A stretch of DNA of 64,000 nucleotides, taken from contig NW_013657658.1 of assembly GCF_000142905.1 (NCBI RefSeq), positions 14,998 through 78,997 of the forward strand. Reading direction: 5' to 3'. The notes below the pieces were generated by a model that was not told the origin of the DNA, made no database searches, and was given only the letters and a program-made list of their open reading frames with translations. Shown piece after piece: positions 51,101 to 58,722 of this stretch (within the stretch, counting starts at the first letter, position 1; every line of letters begins with the position of its first letter). Origin of the DNA: Thecamonas trahens ATCC 50062 (lineage: Eukaryota; Apusozoa; Apusomonadida; Apusomonadidae). A program made the translations under genes and the position numbers.

Positions 51101-51190
51101 ACTGTTCCCCGCACCACCATGCGCAGCAGAAGTGGTGGAAGACGAGCCTGCGGTCGACGACGAGCTCCTTCCCGACGGACGCCACGACAT
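45107..51190 (-). CDS. Giant ankyrin, ZZ-like zinc finger, fibronectin III and C1 domain protein
   Basis: Exon 1 (51190-50983) begins MSWRPSGRSSSS and ends within an ankyrin repeat (TPLYAAV). A GTACGT donor and a TATAG acceptor at 50887 define a 96-base intron. Exon 2 (50886-45107) continues ERNSIDAVRMLL, completing the repeat in phase. The product has ~1995 residues. About 13 ankyrin repeats (to ~residue 500) are followed by a low-complexity linker. A cysteine-rich region follows (ACSGC, LCETC, HWHYMH, then WQCAVC, CLEC, CEPC), like a ZZ finger plus a second zinc module. Next come about 11 fibronectin type III-like modules, and a final C1-type motif (CSLCGLALHKRCEGDVVAGC with H and CDVC before it). 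No signal peptide is seen, so it is cytosolic. Inferred: a large signalling or cytoskeletal scaffold, possibly lipid-responsive through C1. Confidence 0.85.
50887..50982 (-). other. Predicted 96-base intron in the ankyrin/FN3 gene
   Basis: Donor GTACGTAGGGGAAA followed by a long run of G on the sense strand; acceptor CGTATAG. Splicing completes an interrupted ankyrin repeat. Confidence 0.85.
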
Positions 51191-51255
51191 GTTCCCGACA
51201 ACAACAAGGTGGCTGTGGTTGAGGTGGTGGCTGTGGCGGTGTGTATGTGTGTGTG

Positions 51256-51291
<36 letters not shown>

Positions 51292-51407
51292 GTGTGTGTC
51301 GTGAGGTGGTTCCCTTTGTCCGCCCCCCGTCTGGCCATCCCCCCCCCCCCTTCCCCTCTTTGTGCCGAGTCCGCCTGAGGAACCTCCATTCGATGCCCTT
51401 GCCCAGG

Positions 51408-51443
<36 letters not shown>

Positions 51444-51827
51444 ACACACATACACACACACACACACAGATACCCCGAGCGGGAGATCGGAGACGGAACG
51501 CGCAGTGTTGGCTGGTGATGACAGGTGATGGTTGGTGATCGGCTGGTGATGGCTGGTGACGGCTAGCTATCGCTGGCGGTGGCGGGGGACAGCTGGCGGC
51601 CATCACGGCTGGCGGTAGGCGACAGAGGCGTGCGCAGGCGGTGACGGCTGGCGGCTGGCGGCCATCGCGGCTGGCGGTGGGCGACTTGCGTGCGCGGGGC
51701 GGTGACAGGCCACGTGGCGCTTGCTGACGGTGCTGCTGTCGGGGAGAGAGGGCGCACGACTTGACGCAAGACGTCATCGCGACAGTGAGGAGGGAGACGG
51801 AGTAATAGAGTACAGGTGTGGTTGGCT
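51191..51827. other. Divergent intergenic region with opposed CA/GT tracts and tandem repeats
   Basis: Next to the minus-strand gene it reads GT on the plus strand (about 51236-51300), that is CA on that gene's sense strand. Further on it reads CA on the plus strand (51409-51470). Then GGCTGGTGATG-like units (~51507-51580) and an imperfect ~60-base duplication (~51590-51650 and ~51654-51712). No gene is supported. Confidence 0.65.
51507..51712 (+). repeat. Degenerate GGCTGGTGATG / CTGGCGGCCATC tandem repeats
   Basis: Short units of about 10-12 bases followed by two imperfect copies of a ~60-base block (both start CTGGCGGCCATC and contain GGCTGGCGGT). They lie upstream of the alkylglycerol monooxygenase gene. 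Confidence 0.65.
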
Positions 51828-53342
51828 ATGGTGCGCTTTCCTCCGGCACGGAGCGCGGAAGAGGCCGCGGCTGCGACGGCGGGTGCGACGGCTGCCGAGG
51901 CCAAGTCGGGCCGGGTACTCGGACTGTACATGGTGATCGGACTGTTTCCGGTGGTGCTGTCGGCGTATGCGACGGTGCAGTATCTGCTGACATGCGTGGA
52001 GGAGCAGGTGGCCCTGGAAGCCATGACACACAAGCTTCCGGATCTGATTGCGGCCGCCATCCCGGTCTTTGTTGTGTGTGTGGCCTCTGAGGCGGTGGCC
52101 GACGCTTGGGCTGGAACCGGGTACTACCGGCTCAACGATGCGATCTCGTCGCTCTCGGCTGGGATGACCCAGCAAGCGACGGGAGCGTTGATCAAAGCCG
52201 CAGGGATTTTCCCCTACGCCTGGGTCCATACCAACATGCGGCTGATTGAGGTAGACGCGAGCTCGTGGCTGGTCGGCCTCGGCGTGTTTCTTGCTGTTGA
52301 GCATGGGTACTACTGCATGCATCGGTTTGCCCACGAGTGGAACCTCGGGTGGGCCGGGCATGTTGTGCATCACTCGTCAGAGGAGTACAATCTGACGACT
52401 GCGCTCCGACAGGGCGTGCTGCAGCCGTTCTTCTCGTGGATGTTCTACGTGCCGTACGCGCTCATCTTCCCGCTCGAGCTCTACGTCCTGCACAACCAGA
52501 TCAACACGCTGTACCAGTTTTGGATCCACACGCGGTTCATCACCCGCCTCCCCTGGCCGTTGGAGCTTGTCTTCAACACGCCGTCGCACCATCGGGTCCA
52601 CCACGGCCGCAACGAGCAGTACATTGACAAGAACTACGGCGGAACACTCATCATCTTTGACCGGCTCTATGGCACGTTTGAGCCCGAGGACGAGGACGTG
52701 ATCTACGGCATCACGCACTCGCTGGAGACGTGGAACCCGGTGTACATCCAGAGCCATCACTTGATCGAGACGGTGGCGACCGCGGTGGCGTCGACAACGG
52801 TGGCGGCCAAGGTGCGGACGTTCCTGGACTACGGCCCGGGCTACAACTACCGGCTCGCCAACCACGAGGCGTTGCAGTCTGCCAGCGCGTGTGCAGAGCC
52901 CAAGCGAGCTGGTCCGCCGACGCCTCGGATCCGGCACGACGCGGGGCCGGCGTCGGGTGCACTCGCGGTCTACTGCGGCCTCTCGGTGACAATGGCCATT
53001 CTCGAGATCGCTGACCAACTCAAGCTCCAGAGCCGGCTTTCGCTGCTCGACTCTTCACTCTACGGCGCATACGTCATCTTCCATGTCACGGCCGTCTCGC
53101 TCATTCTCGACGGCTCGGTGTGGGCGTGGCTGGTGGTCCCGCTCCGCTGGATCGCTTATGCAGCGCTCGCCGCTAACACTGCGATGCCTCAGGTTGAAGC
53201 TGCGTTTGGCGGATCGTTTGCGCTCTTTGCGCTCTCGCCGACAACGGCATGGGTAGTGGCGGCCGTTGGTGCGTGCGCGTTCCTTGCAGCTGCGGCTACC
53301 GCACCGCGCGCGCCGCCGCCGGGCAAAGTCAAGGCCGGATGA
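51828..53342 (+). CDS. AGMO: Alkylglycerol monooxygenase (fatty-acid hydroxylase superfamily)
   Basis: A 504-residue protein from the ATG at 51828. It has several membrane helices and the diiron-type His boxes of the superfamily: HGYYCMHRFAHEWN, then HVVHHSSEEYNLTTALRQ, which is close to diagnostic for AGMO, and SHHRVHHGRN. Further family marks are IHTRFITRLPWPLE and YGGTLIIFDRLYGTFE. The enzyme uses tetrahydrobiopterin to cleave ether lipids in the endoplasmic reticulum. The C-terminal ~150 residues carry four or so more hydrophobic helices, as in animal AGMO. It is slightly longer than the animal enzyme (about 445). Confidence 0.88.
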   Translation: MVRFPPARSAEEAAAATAGATAAEAKSGRVLGLYMVIGLFPVVLSAYATVQYLLTCVEEQVALEAMTHKLPDLIAAAIPVFVVCVASEAVADAWAGTGYYRLNDAISSLSAGMTQQATGALIKAAGIFPYAWVHTNMRLIEVDASSWLVGLGVFLAVEHGYYCMHRFAHEWNLGWAGHVVHHSSEEYNLTTALRQGVLQPFFSWMFYVPYALIFPLELYVLHNQINTLYQFWIHTRFITRLPWPLELVFNTPSHHRVHHGRNEQYIDKNYGGTLIIFDRLYGTFEPEDEDVIYGITHSLETWNPVYIQSHHLIETVATAVASTTVAAKVRTFLDYGPGYNYRLANHEALQSASACAEPKRAGPPTPRIRHDAGPASGALAVYCGLSVTMAILEIADQLKLQSRLSLLDSSLYGAYVIFHVTAVSLILDGSVWAWLVVPLRWIAYAALAANTAMPQVEAAFGGSFALFALSPTTAWVVAAVGACAFLAAAATAPRAPPPGKVKAG

Positions 53343-53400
53343 CGAGTGTCCCACGAGTACAGCATAGCACACACAGGATGCGTGTCACACTGCTCCACAG

Positions 53401-54006
53401 CTAGATCGAGTCAGCAGCACGGATGAGGCCAAGCTTGTGGGCCTCGCGCCAAAGCCGGTCGGTCTGTGGCGAGGCCAGAAGGAGGGCGGCGGCCGCCGGC
53501 GAGGCATCCATGACAGCGTCGAGGCGGTCGCTGGGCCCAAAGAGAGCGGGATCCAGGACAGGCACATGTGGCGGGATGGTGCTCGCGCTGGCATCGGCCA
53601 CCACCCCCATCAGCGATATGGGCGGCTCGTCACCAGGATGGCTCGGGAGAGCTGTCGGCTCTCTCAGCGGGAGCACGCACTCGCGCTCGAGCGCATGGCC
53701 AAGGATGTCGGTGACAAACGCGGCCTGGCTCTCGACAATGGCGTCGACATCGAGCCCTGCAGGCGGCAGCTGTACCTGCTGACGGGCATACCGCGACATA
53801 GTCCGCACCAGCGCCGCCGCTGCATCACCGGGAGCGCGAAGCAGGGCGCCGGCAGAGATGTACCATCCACGGGTGTCAGACTCGCCGCGCACATCCGGCA
53901 CGGGCACCAGCCCGGCATCGCTTCCTCGTCCGAGCACAAACCGGAACAGGAAGCCTGAATCAGCGCGCGACGCGGCATGGTTGACCCAAGCGGTTCGTGA
54001 CAGCAA
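53401..54006 (-). CDS. Unknown protein, 5' end not resolved
   Basis: The frame is open for about 200 residues up to 54006 and a little beyond, but has no ATG before a TGA, so either translation starts at an internal Met (MSRYARQQ, residue ~70 of the frame) or a first exon lies upstream. One weak option is an 11-base exon ending ATG|GTGTGC near 54098 with a 43-base intron; I cannot confirm it. The product is Ala/Pro-rich with FLFRFVLGRGSDAGLVPVPDVRG near the start and a helical end. No family recognised. It converges on AGMO with 58 bases between stops. Confidence 0.45.
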   Translation of the reverse strand: MLSRTAWVNHAASRADSGFLFRFVLGRGSDAGLVPVPDVRGESDTRGWYISAGALLRAPGDAAAALVRTMSRYARQQVQLPPAGLDVDAIVESQAAFVTDILGHALERECVLPLREPTALPSHPGDEPPISLMGVVADASASTIPPHVPVLDPALFGPSDRLDAVMDASPAAAALLLASPQTDRLWREAHKLGLIRAADSI

Positions 54007-54790
54007 GCAGCAGAAGGAACGTGGACGTGCATGAGTGTTGTTGTTGCTGTCGTTGTTGCGTCATTCGCACGCGATGAGCTCAAGCACACCATGGCATCAT
54101 GCCATGTCGCCCACATCAGTCCCTCCTCCCGCCCTCCTCCTCGCTGTGCTCAACCTACTGGTGGGCAACTGGCGGCGGAGAAAGACACAAGAGCGCAGCG
54201 GAGCAGCCAAGACGGCCACAGGTCCTGTTCTTTGCAACAACATGCCAGCCTTGCTCTTCCTGTCGCACCGAGTTTGAGTGGTGTCTGTCTCTGTCTGTTT
54301 CTGTATCTCCGTCTGAGTCGAGGCCCTCATCCCGTCGTGCCCCCCCCCCCTCCCACCACCACCACCACCACCACCACCACCACCACCACCACCACCATCA
54401 ATCCCAACCACTGGCCACCACCACCATCAACCCAACCACTGGCCATCCCATCATCCCATCCGTCATCCCCCCNNNNNNNNNNNNNNNNNNNNNNNNNNNN
54501 NNNNNNNNNNNNNNNNNNNNNNNNNNNNNNNNNNNNNNNNNNNNNNNNNNNNNNNNNNNNNNNNNNNNNNNNNNNNNNNNNNNNNNNNNNNNNNNNNNNN
54601 NNNNNNNNNNNNNNNNNNNNNNNNNNNNNNNNNNNNNNNNNNNNNNNNNNNNNNNNNNNNNNNNNNNNNNNNNNNNNNNNNNNNNNNNNNNNNNNNNNNN
54701 NNCGTCCAACCGACACCCACCGACCCACCACCACCCACTCACCCCCCCCCCCCTCCCCACCCACCCAACCCATCCCTCTCCCTGGTCATC
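54007..54790. other. Spacer with CAC repeat and assembly gap
   Basis: It includes a (CAC)n tract at ~54353-54397, CCAACCACTGGCCA-type repeats on the left of the gap, and C-rich sequence on the right up to the ATG at 54791. Nothing else is supported. Confidence 0.6.
54473..54702. other. Assembly gap (230 N)
   Basis: A run of N flanked by CCA-rich repeats, so the gap is probably a collapsed or unsequenced tandem repeat. Its true length is unknown. Confidence 0.99.
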
Positions 54791-55822
54791 ATGTCCTTTG
54801 GCCGTGGCCTGGTCGTCGGCTCCATGTCACTAGTCATCTTTGTGGGTCTCCTGCAGCTGCTGGCTATGTACGGACGATCATGGTACTCGGTGGAGTTGGC
54901 CAAGAACAGGCTGTCGCATGTCCTCAGCTACGAGGTGACCATCGGATTGCGCTCGGTGCAAAAGCAGATATGCTCGCCGGTCGAGTGCTGGCGCGAAGGC
55001 CAGTCGCTAGACTCGATGCGCGCCACCTCGCGCGAGTGGGCCGGCTTTGATGACGCTGGCAAGGCCACCTTTGCTGTTATGTGGCTCTCGTTTGTGACGC
55101 TTGTGGCATGGTTTATCTTGGGCCTCGCGCGCCTGCTGATGCATCCGCTCACCGTCGAGCGCACCAAGTACCACGTGGCCTTTGGCGTCGGCGCCACCTT
55201 TGGCCTCACCGTCCTCGCGCTGGCGCTGTACGCCTCGCGCGCGCCGGGCTTTGCATACCCGGTGGCGGACCCGTATCTGACAGCGGGCCTCGCGCCGCCG
55301 CCGCCGCCGCCGCCAAGCATGGCGCCCGGCCCGTCGCCGTCGGCCTCGCCGCCACCGCCGCCTGGCGGCTCGGGGCCGGGAGGCGGCGACAGGCCGCTCA
55401 ACTTCAAGGACTTTACCCAGGCTTACGGCGACCAGTTCTCTGTGGCACTGGCGTGCATGGTGCTGCAGACGCTGGCAGGCCTCTTTCTGGTCGTCCCGTT
55501 CTTCCAGAACGACGAGCTCGAGGATCTGCAGCGGGCGTTCCTGGTGGAGCAGCCGAACGGCGACGTGCTTGCTGCCGTCTCGCCGCTCCTCCGCGACCAC
55601 CTGCACGTCCAATGCCCGCAGTGCCACACCCAAATGGCCGGACCGGCGTCGACTGTCGTCGCCTGCCCGACATGCGCGGCGCCGATCCGGGTCCCTGCGG
55701 ACGTCGAGCTGGTGGACATGTTTGAAGCGTATCCGCCGGGCCATCCGCTCGCCCTCGCCCCGCCGTCGCACCCAGAGTGCTTGAGTAGCGGCAGGCTCGC
55801 CCTTGCCGCGTCCCCGCATTAA
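54791..55822 (+). CDS. Four-helix membrane protein with C-terminal zinc ribbon
   Basis: A 343-residue protein. An N-terminal helix (LVIFVGLLQLLAMYG) is followed by a loop with a Cys pair (CSPVECW). Helices at ~95-112 and ~130-148 come next, then a Pro/Ser/Gly-rich loop (~165-200) and a fourth helix (~218-236). The cytosolic-looking tail has CPQCHTQM and ACPTCAAPIRVP, two CxxC pairs forming a zinc ribbon. The layout of the first half recalls tetraspan/claudin-like proteins. No family identified. Function unknown. Confidence 0.7.
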   Translation: MSFGRGLVVGSMSLVIFVGLLQLLAMYGRSWYSVELAKNRLSHVLSYEVTIGLRSVQKQICSPVECWREGQSLDSMRATSREWAGFDDAGKATFAVMWLSFVTLVAWFILGLARLLMHPLTVERTKYHVAFGVGATFGLTVLALALYASRAPGFAYPVADPYLTAGLAPPPPPPPSMAPGPSPSASPPPPPGGSGPGGGDRPLNFKDFTQAYGDQFSVALACMVLQTLAGLFLVVPFFQNDELEDLQRAFLVEQPNGDVLAAVSPLLRDHLHVQCPQCHTQMAGPASTVVACPTCAAPIRVPADVELVDMFEAYPPGHPLALAPPSHPECLSSGRLALAASPH

Positions 55823-56092
55823 AGCATCCTCCCCAGGCCACGCAGGGCGCTCTCTACCCTGGTGCAAGCGAGCTGTGTGGAAAATTGTGGTGGTTTCATG
55901 TAGCGTCCGGTGCAAGAGTGTGAGCTCCCAACAGGGCCGTCCGCGAGCCGACGGGACCTGGTGGTGAACTGGCGGGCCCTCTGCCAAGCAGAGGGGTCTA
56001 CCCGCAACCGACACGTGTCCGAGGGGCACGCACCGACGACGGGGCGTCAGGTGCCGAGAGAGGCAACTGTGTTCAAGATGGTAGTAACAAGC

Positions 56093-57004
56093 TTAGTAGA
56101 GCTGCTGCGACGGGCCCATGGTGGACTTGATGTGCAGCGACTTGACGTTCTGCCAGTTCTTCTTGAGCAGCGAAACAAGGTAGTTGATCGCCATGTTGAG
56201 GTTGGTCTCGAGCTGCTCGGCAGTCATGGAGACATCGCCGATGGCAGTGCCGAGGCACATGACCTTCTTCAGCTGGAAGGTGACGGTCGAGCGGAGCTCA
56301 GCCACCTTGTCGGCGAGGACGTCGTTGTTCGACACAATGCCGGGGAACTTACCGGCCTTGGAGAGACCGGGGCCGAGCAGACGGGGAATCTGCTTGATGA
56401 GGTTGTCCGAAGCCAGGAAGGCATCGTACTTGGCGGCGAGCGCCTTGACGCGCTTCTTGTCACGCTTGAAGGTCTTGAGCGTGTCAAGGTTGATCGAGTC
56501 AAGGCCGAGCTCAGCAGCCTGGTCGCAGTGGGTCACGTTACCGAGGACGCACACGGTCATCTTCGGCTTGACCTCGACCGGCAGCTTAAGGGAGCCCTTG
56601 AAACGCTTGTCCTTGCGGGTGTCGTAGTTCTTGAGCCCAATCTGGAGCTCGATAGTCTCGAGGAAGTTACGCTTCTTGGTCTCGTTGGCGTACTTGAGGA
56701 CCTTGGCGACGCAGTCGGCCAGGTGTTCGCTCGGGATCTTGCTGTCCTCCGTCCACGCCACAATGGCCATGCCTGTGTGAGTCGCACAAAAATGCCTCGG
56801 CCTTGTCGCCGCTAATCTTCCAAACCGCTCGCCATCCCCCGCCTTCCTCCCTCCCTCCCGCTGCCGCCTGAGCACGGCGAGCTGCATCGCCAAGGCCGAA
56901 CCTGCCTCCCAAGGCTAGGGTGTGCTCTACAGCATGCTCCCTTGGCTGGCTCCCATGCACACTCGCTCGCGACTCGTCGCTCATGCCGTCACCTACCGGG
57001 ACAT
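56093..57004 (-). CDS. RPL10A: Ribosomal protein uL1 (RPL10A)
   Basis: Exon 2 (56741-56093) matches cytosolic uL1: KKRNFLETIELQIGLKNYD, KRFKGSLKLP, KYDAFLASDNLIKQIPRLLGPGLSKAGKFP, and the end SLLKKNWQNVKSLHIKSTMG. The expected N-terminus appears when an 8-base exon 1 (57004-56997, ATG TCC CG) with donor GTAGGT is joined to an acceptor GACAG at 56742. This gives Met-Ser-Arg-Lys-Ile-Pro-Ser-Glu and a 218-residue protein, the family's normal length. Reading from the ATG at 56770 gives a wrong N-terminus. It is part of the large-subunit L1 stalk. Confidence 0.93.
56742..56996 (-). other. Predicted 255-base intron in RPL10A
   Basis: GTAGGT donor right after the eighth coding base, GACAG acceptor. 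Splicing restores the conserved uL1 start and length. Confidence 0.8.
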
Positions 57005-57553
57005 GATGGATTTGAAAGTGGAGTGCGAGAGACAAAGTGAGAAACAGATTCGCGCGGGCTCGTTTTGACTGTTAGCTCTCGCTCTGGCCGCTCGATCGAA
57101 CTGGCTCCACAGCTGCAGCCTCGCTGCTGAGCGGAATGATCGAAACCGCTCGCAAGCCTAGGCGTTCAGCTGGTGAGCTAGTCAGCTGCCAGCCCGCTAC
57201 ACCACCAGCCACCCGTCTGCCATAGCTTTTCCCACGATACCTGCATCAGCATCGCTATGATCCACAAAGGGGCAGCAGCTCGGCCGACGCCAACATACCA
57301 ACCAGGATAGATGGAAAAATAATTACGTCACCCCACCCCCCACCCCCCATCACCCCATCACCCTGCCACCGGTGCAGCGCCAAGCCCCAACTCCTCCCAC
57401 CTTCCGCCACTACCACACCACACACACACACCACTCACCACTCACCACACCACACGCCACACCCCTCCACATACCACACCCCTCCACACCCCTTCACCAA
57501 CCACACCCCATCCTACCCTCATCCTACCCTCCTCCTCCCCTCTCTCCACACAC
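57005..57553. other. Divergent intergenic region
   Basis: It lies between RPL10A (minus strand) and TRAPPC6 (plus strand). The first ~300 bases are mixed-composition; the last ~140 are CCACAC-rich on the sense strand of TRAPPC6 and lead into its ATG. No further gene is seen. Confidence 0.6.
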
Positions 57554-57742
57554 ATGTCGCGACGCGGACAGCGGAGTGCACCGTCGTCGTCGACAAGGGC
57601 TACGGGCGAGGGCGAGAGCCTGGCTTATGCTTCGATGGAGTTCCTTCTCAACGAGATTGTGCGCGAGTGGCAGCGGCCTGACCGCCTGTCAAAGACAAGC
57701 AACAACGGCGAGGACGATGCTTCCGGCAAAGACGGCGGCTCA

Positions 57743-57793
<51 letters not shown>

Positions 57794-58369
57794 GGTGACG
57801 GCTCTGCTGGCGGCGACGATGTGGGGGCGAGCGATGCGGATGCCGGACACGTAGAGGTGCCGCTACCAGTGAGCGTGACCGCGAGTCTGGCGCCGGTGGG
57901 GCAGGGCTCGTCTGGCTCGAGCTCGGCGACGGTGAGCAAGTCTGTGGAGAACATCGGGTTCCGGACCGGGCAGTGCCTTGCCGAGCGGTGGTCGCTCAAT
58001 CGGCGGCGGTTCGGCCATCTGGAGGATGTGCTTACGTTTGTGGCTAACGACGTATGGCCGCGAGTCTATCTTCGCGCCATGGACGGAGTCAGCCGCCGCG
58101 ACGGCTCACGGACAGTGACCATGAAGGACACGCGGTTTGCCGGAATTGCGCACCTGTCGCTAGCGGCCGCGCCCGGCGACGCGCTCCGGCCGTACCTGGA
58201 CTATCCATGCGGCCTCATCCGTGGCGTGCTGTTCAATCTCGGTGTCGACGCCTCGGTCCGCGCCCGCGTCTCGCGCGGCCACGTCACGTCGTTCTCGATC
58301 CGCCTTCGCTCGTCGACCGTCTACGATCTGGGTGTCAGCAGCTCACGGCGTTCTGTCCGCTCCGACTGA
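57554..58369 (+). CDS. TRAPPC6: TRAPP complex subunit 6 (Trs33/Bet3 family)
   Basis: A 271-residue protein. The family part is split: MEFLLNEIVREW at ~28-40, then after an insert IGFRTGQCLAERW, LEDVLTFVANDVWPRVYLRAMD, MKDTRF and YPCGLIRGVLFNLGVDASV. These match the order in TRAPPC6: VGQ.L.ER, FLCKD.W, GLLRG.LY.LGI. Human TRAPPC6 is ~160 residues; the excess is a Ser-Gly run (~62-78, from a GGCTCG repeat) and an acidic stretch between the first helix and the core. The product should act in vesicle tethering at the ER-Golgi as part of the TRAPP GEF. Confidence 0.85.
57739..57793 (+). repeat. GGCTCG hexanucleotide repeat (~9 units)
   Basis: A perfect hexamer array coding for Gly-Ser pairs inside the TRAPPC6 gene. 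Confidence 0.92.
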
Positions 58370-58722
58370 TAGCTGCGTTGGAAGGCATCAAAGGACCATG
58401 GCCGTTGCCTGGACCTGGTGCAAGGAGTGCATGGAGTGAGGAGTGCCGCACCCCCAACACACACACACACACACACACACACCGCCACCGCCCACATCAT
58501 CATCCACACCTGAATCAAACTCAACTGCATCCACCCCAATCTATGGCATGGTTGGCTAGGTAGCCAGAACTCGCAGATGCATGGCGCCGGGGCTGCGGTC
58601 ACTGAGTCAGTGATCGACCCAGGTCAAGCAATTGGCTCGCGGGCGGTGGCACGGGCGGCGGAGACGGCGACAGACGACGGGTCACACGACTCGGGATTTT
58701 TTCGCGGTCGGCAGGTGTAGGC
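58370..58722. other. Intergenic spacer with short CA tract
   Basis: A CA run at ~58458-58482 on the plus strand and otherwise unremarkable sequence up to the ATG of VPS35L at 58723. No gene is seen. Confidence 0.6.

Noticed and set aside
51061-51777. Minus-strand frame rich in Val-Cys and His-Thr
   Set aside because: It comes from (CA)n/(GT)n microsatellites; only its part from 51190 down in another frame is a real exon.
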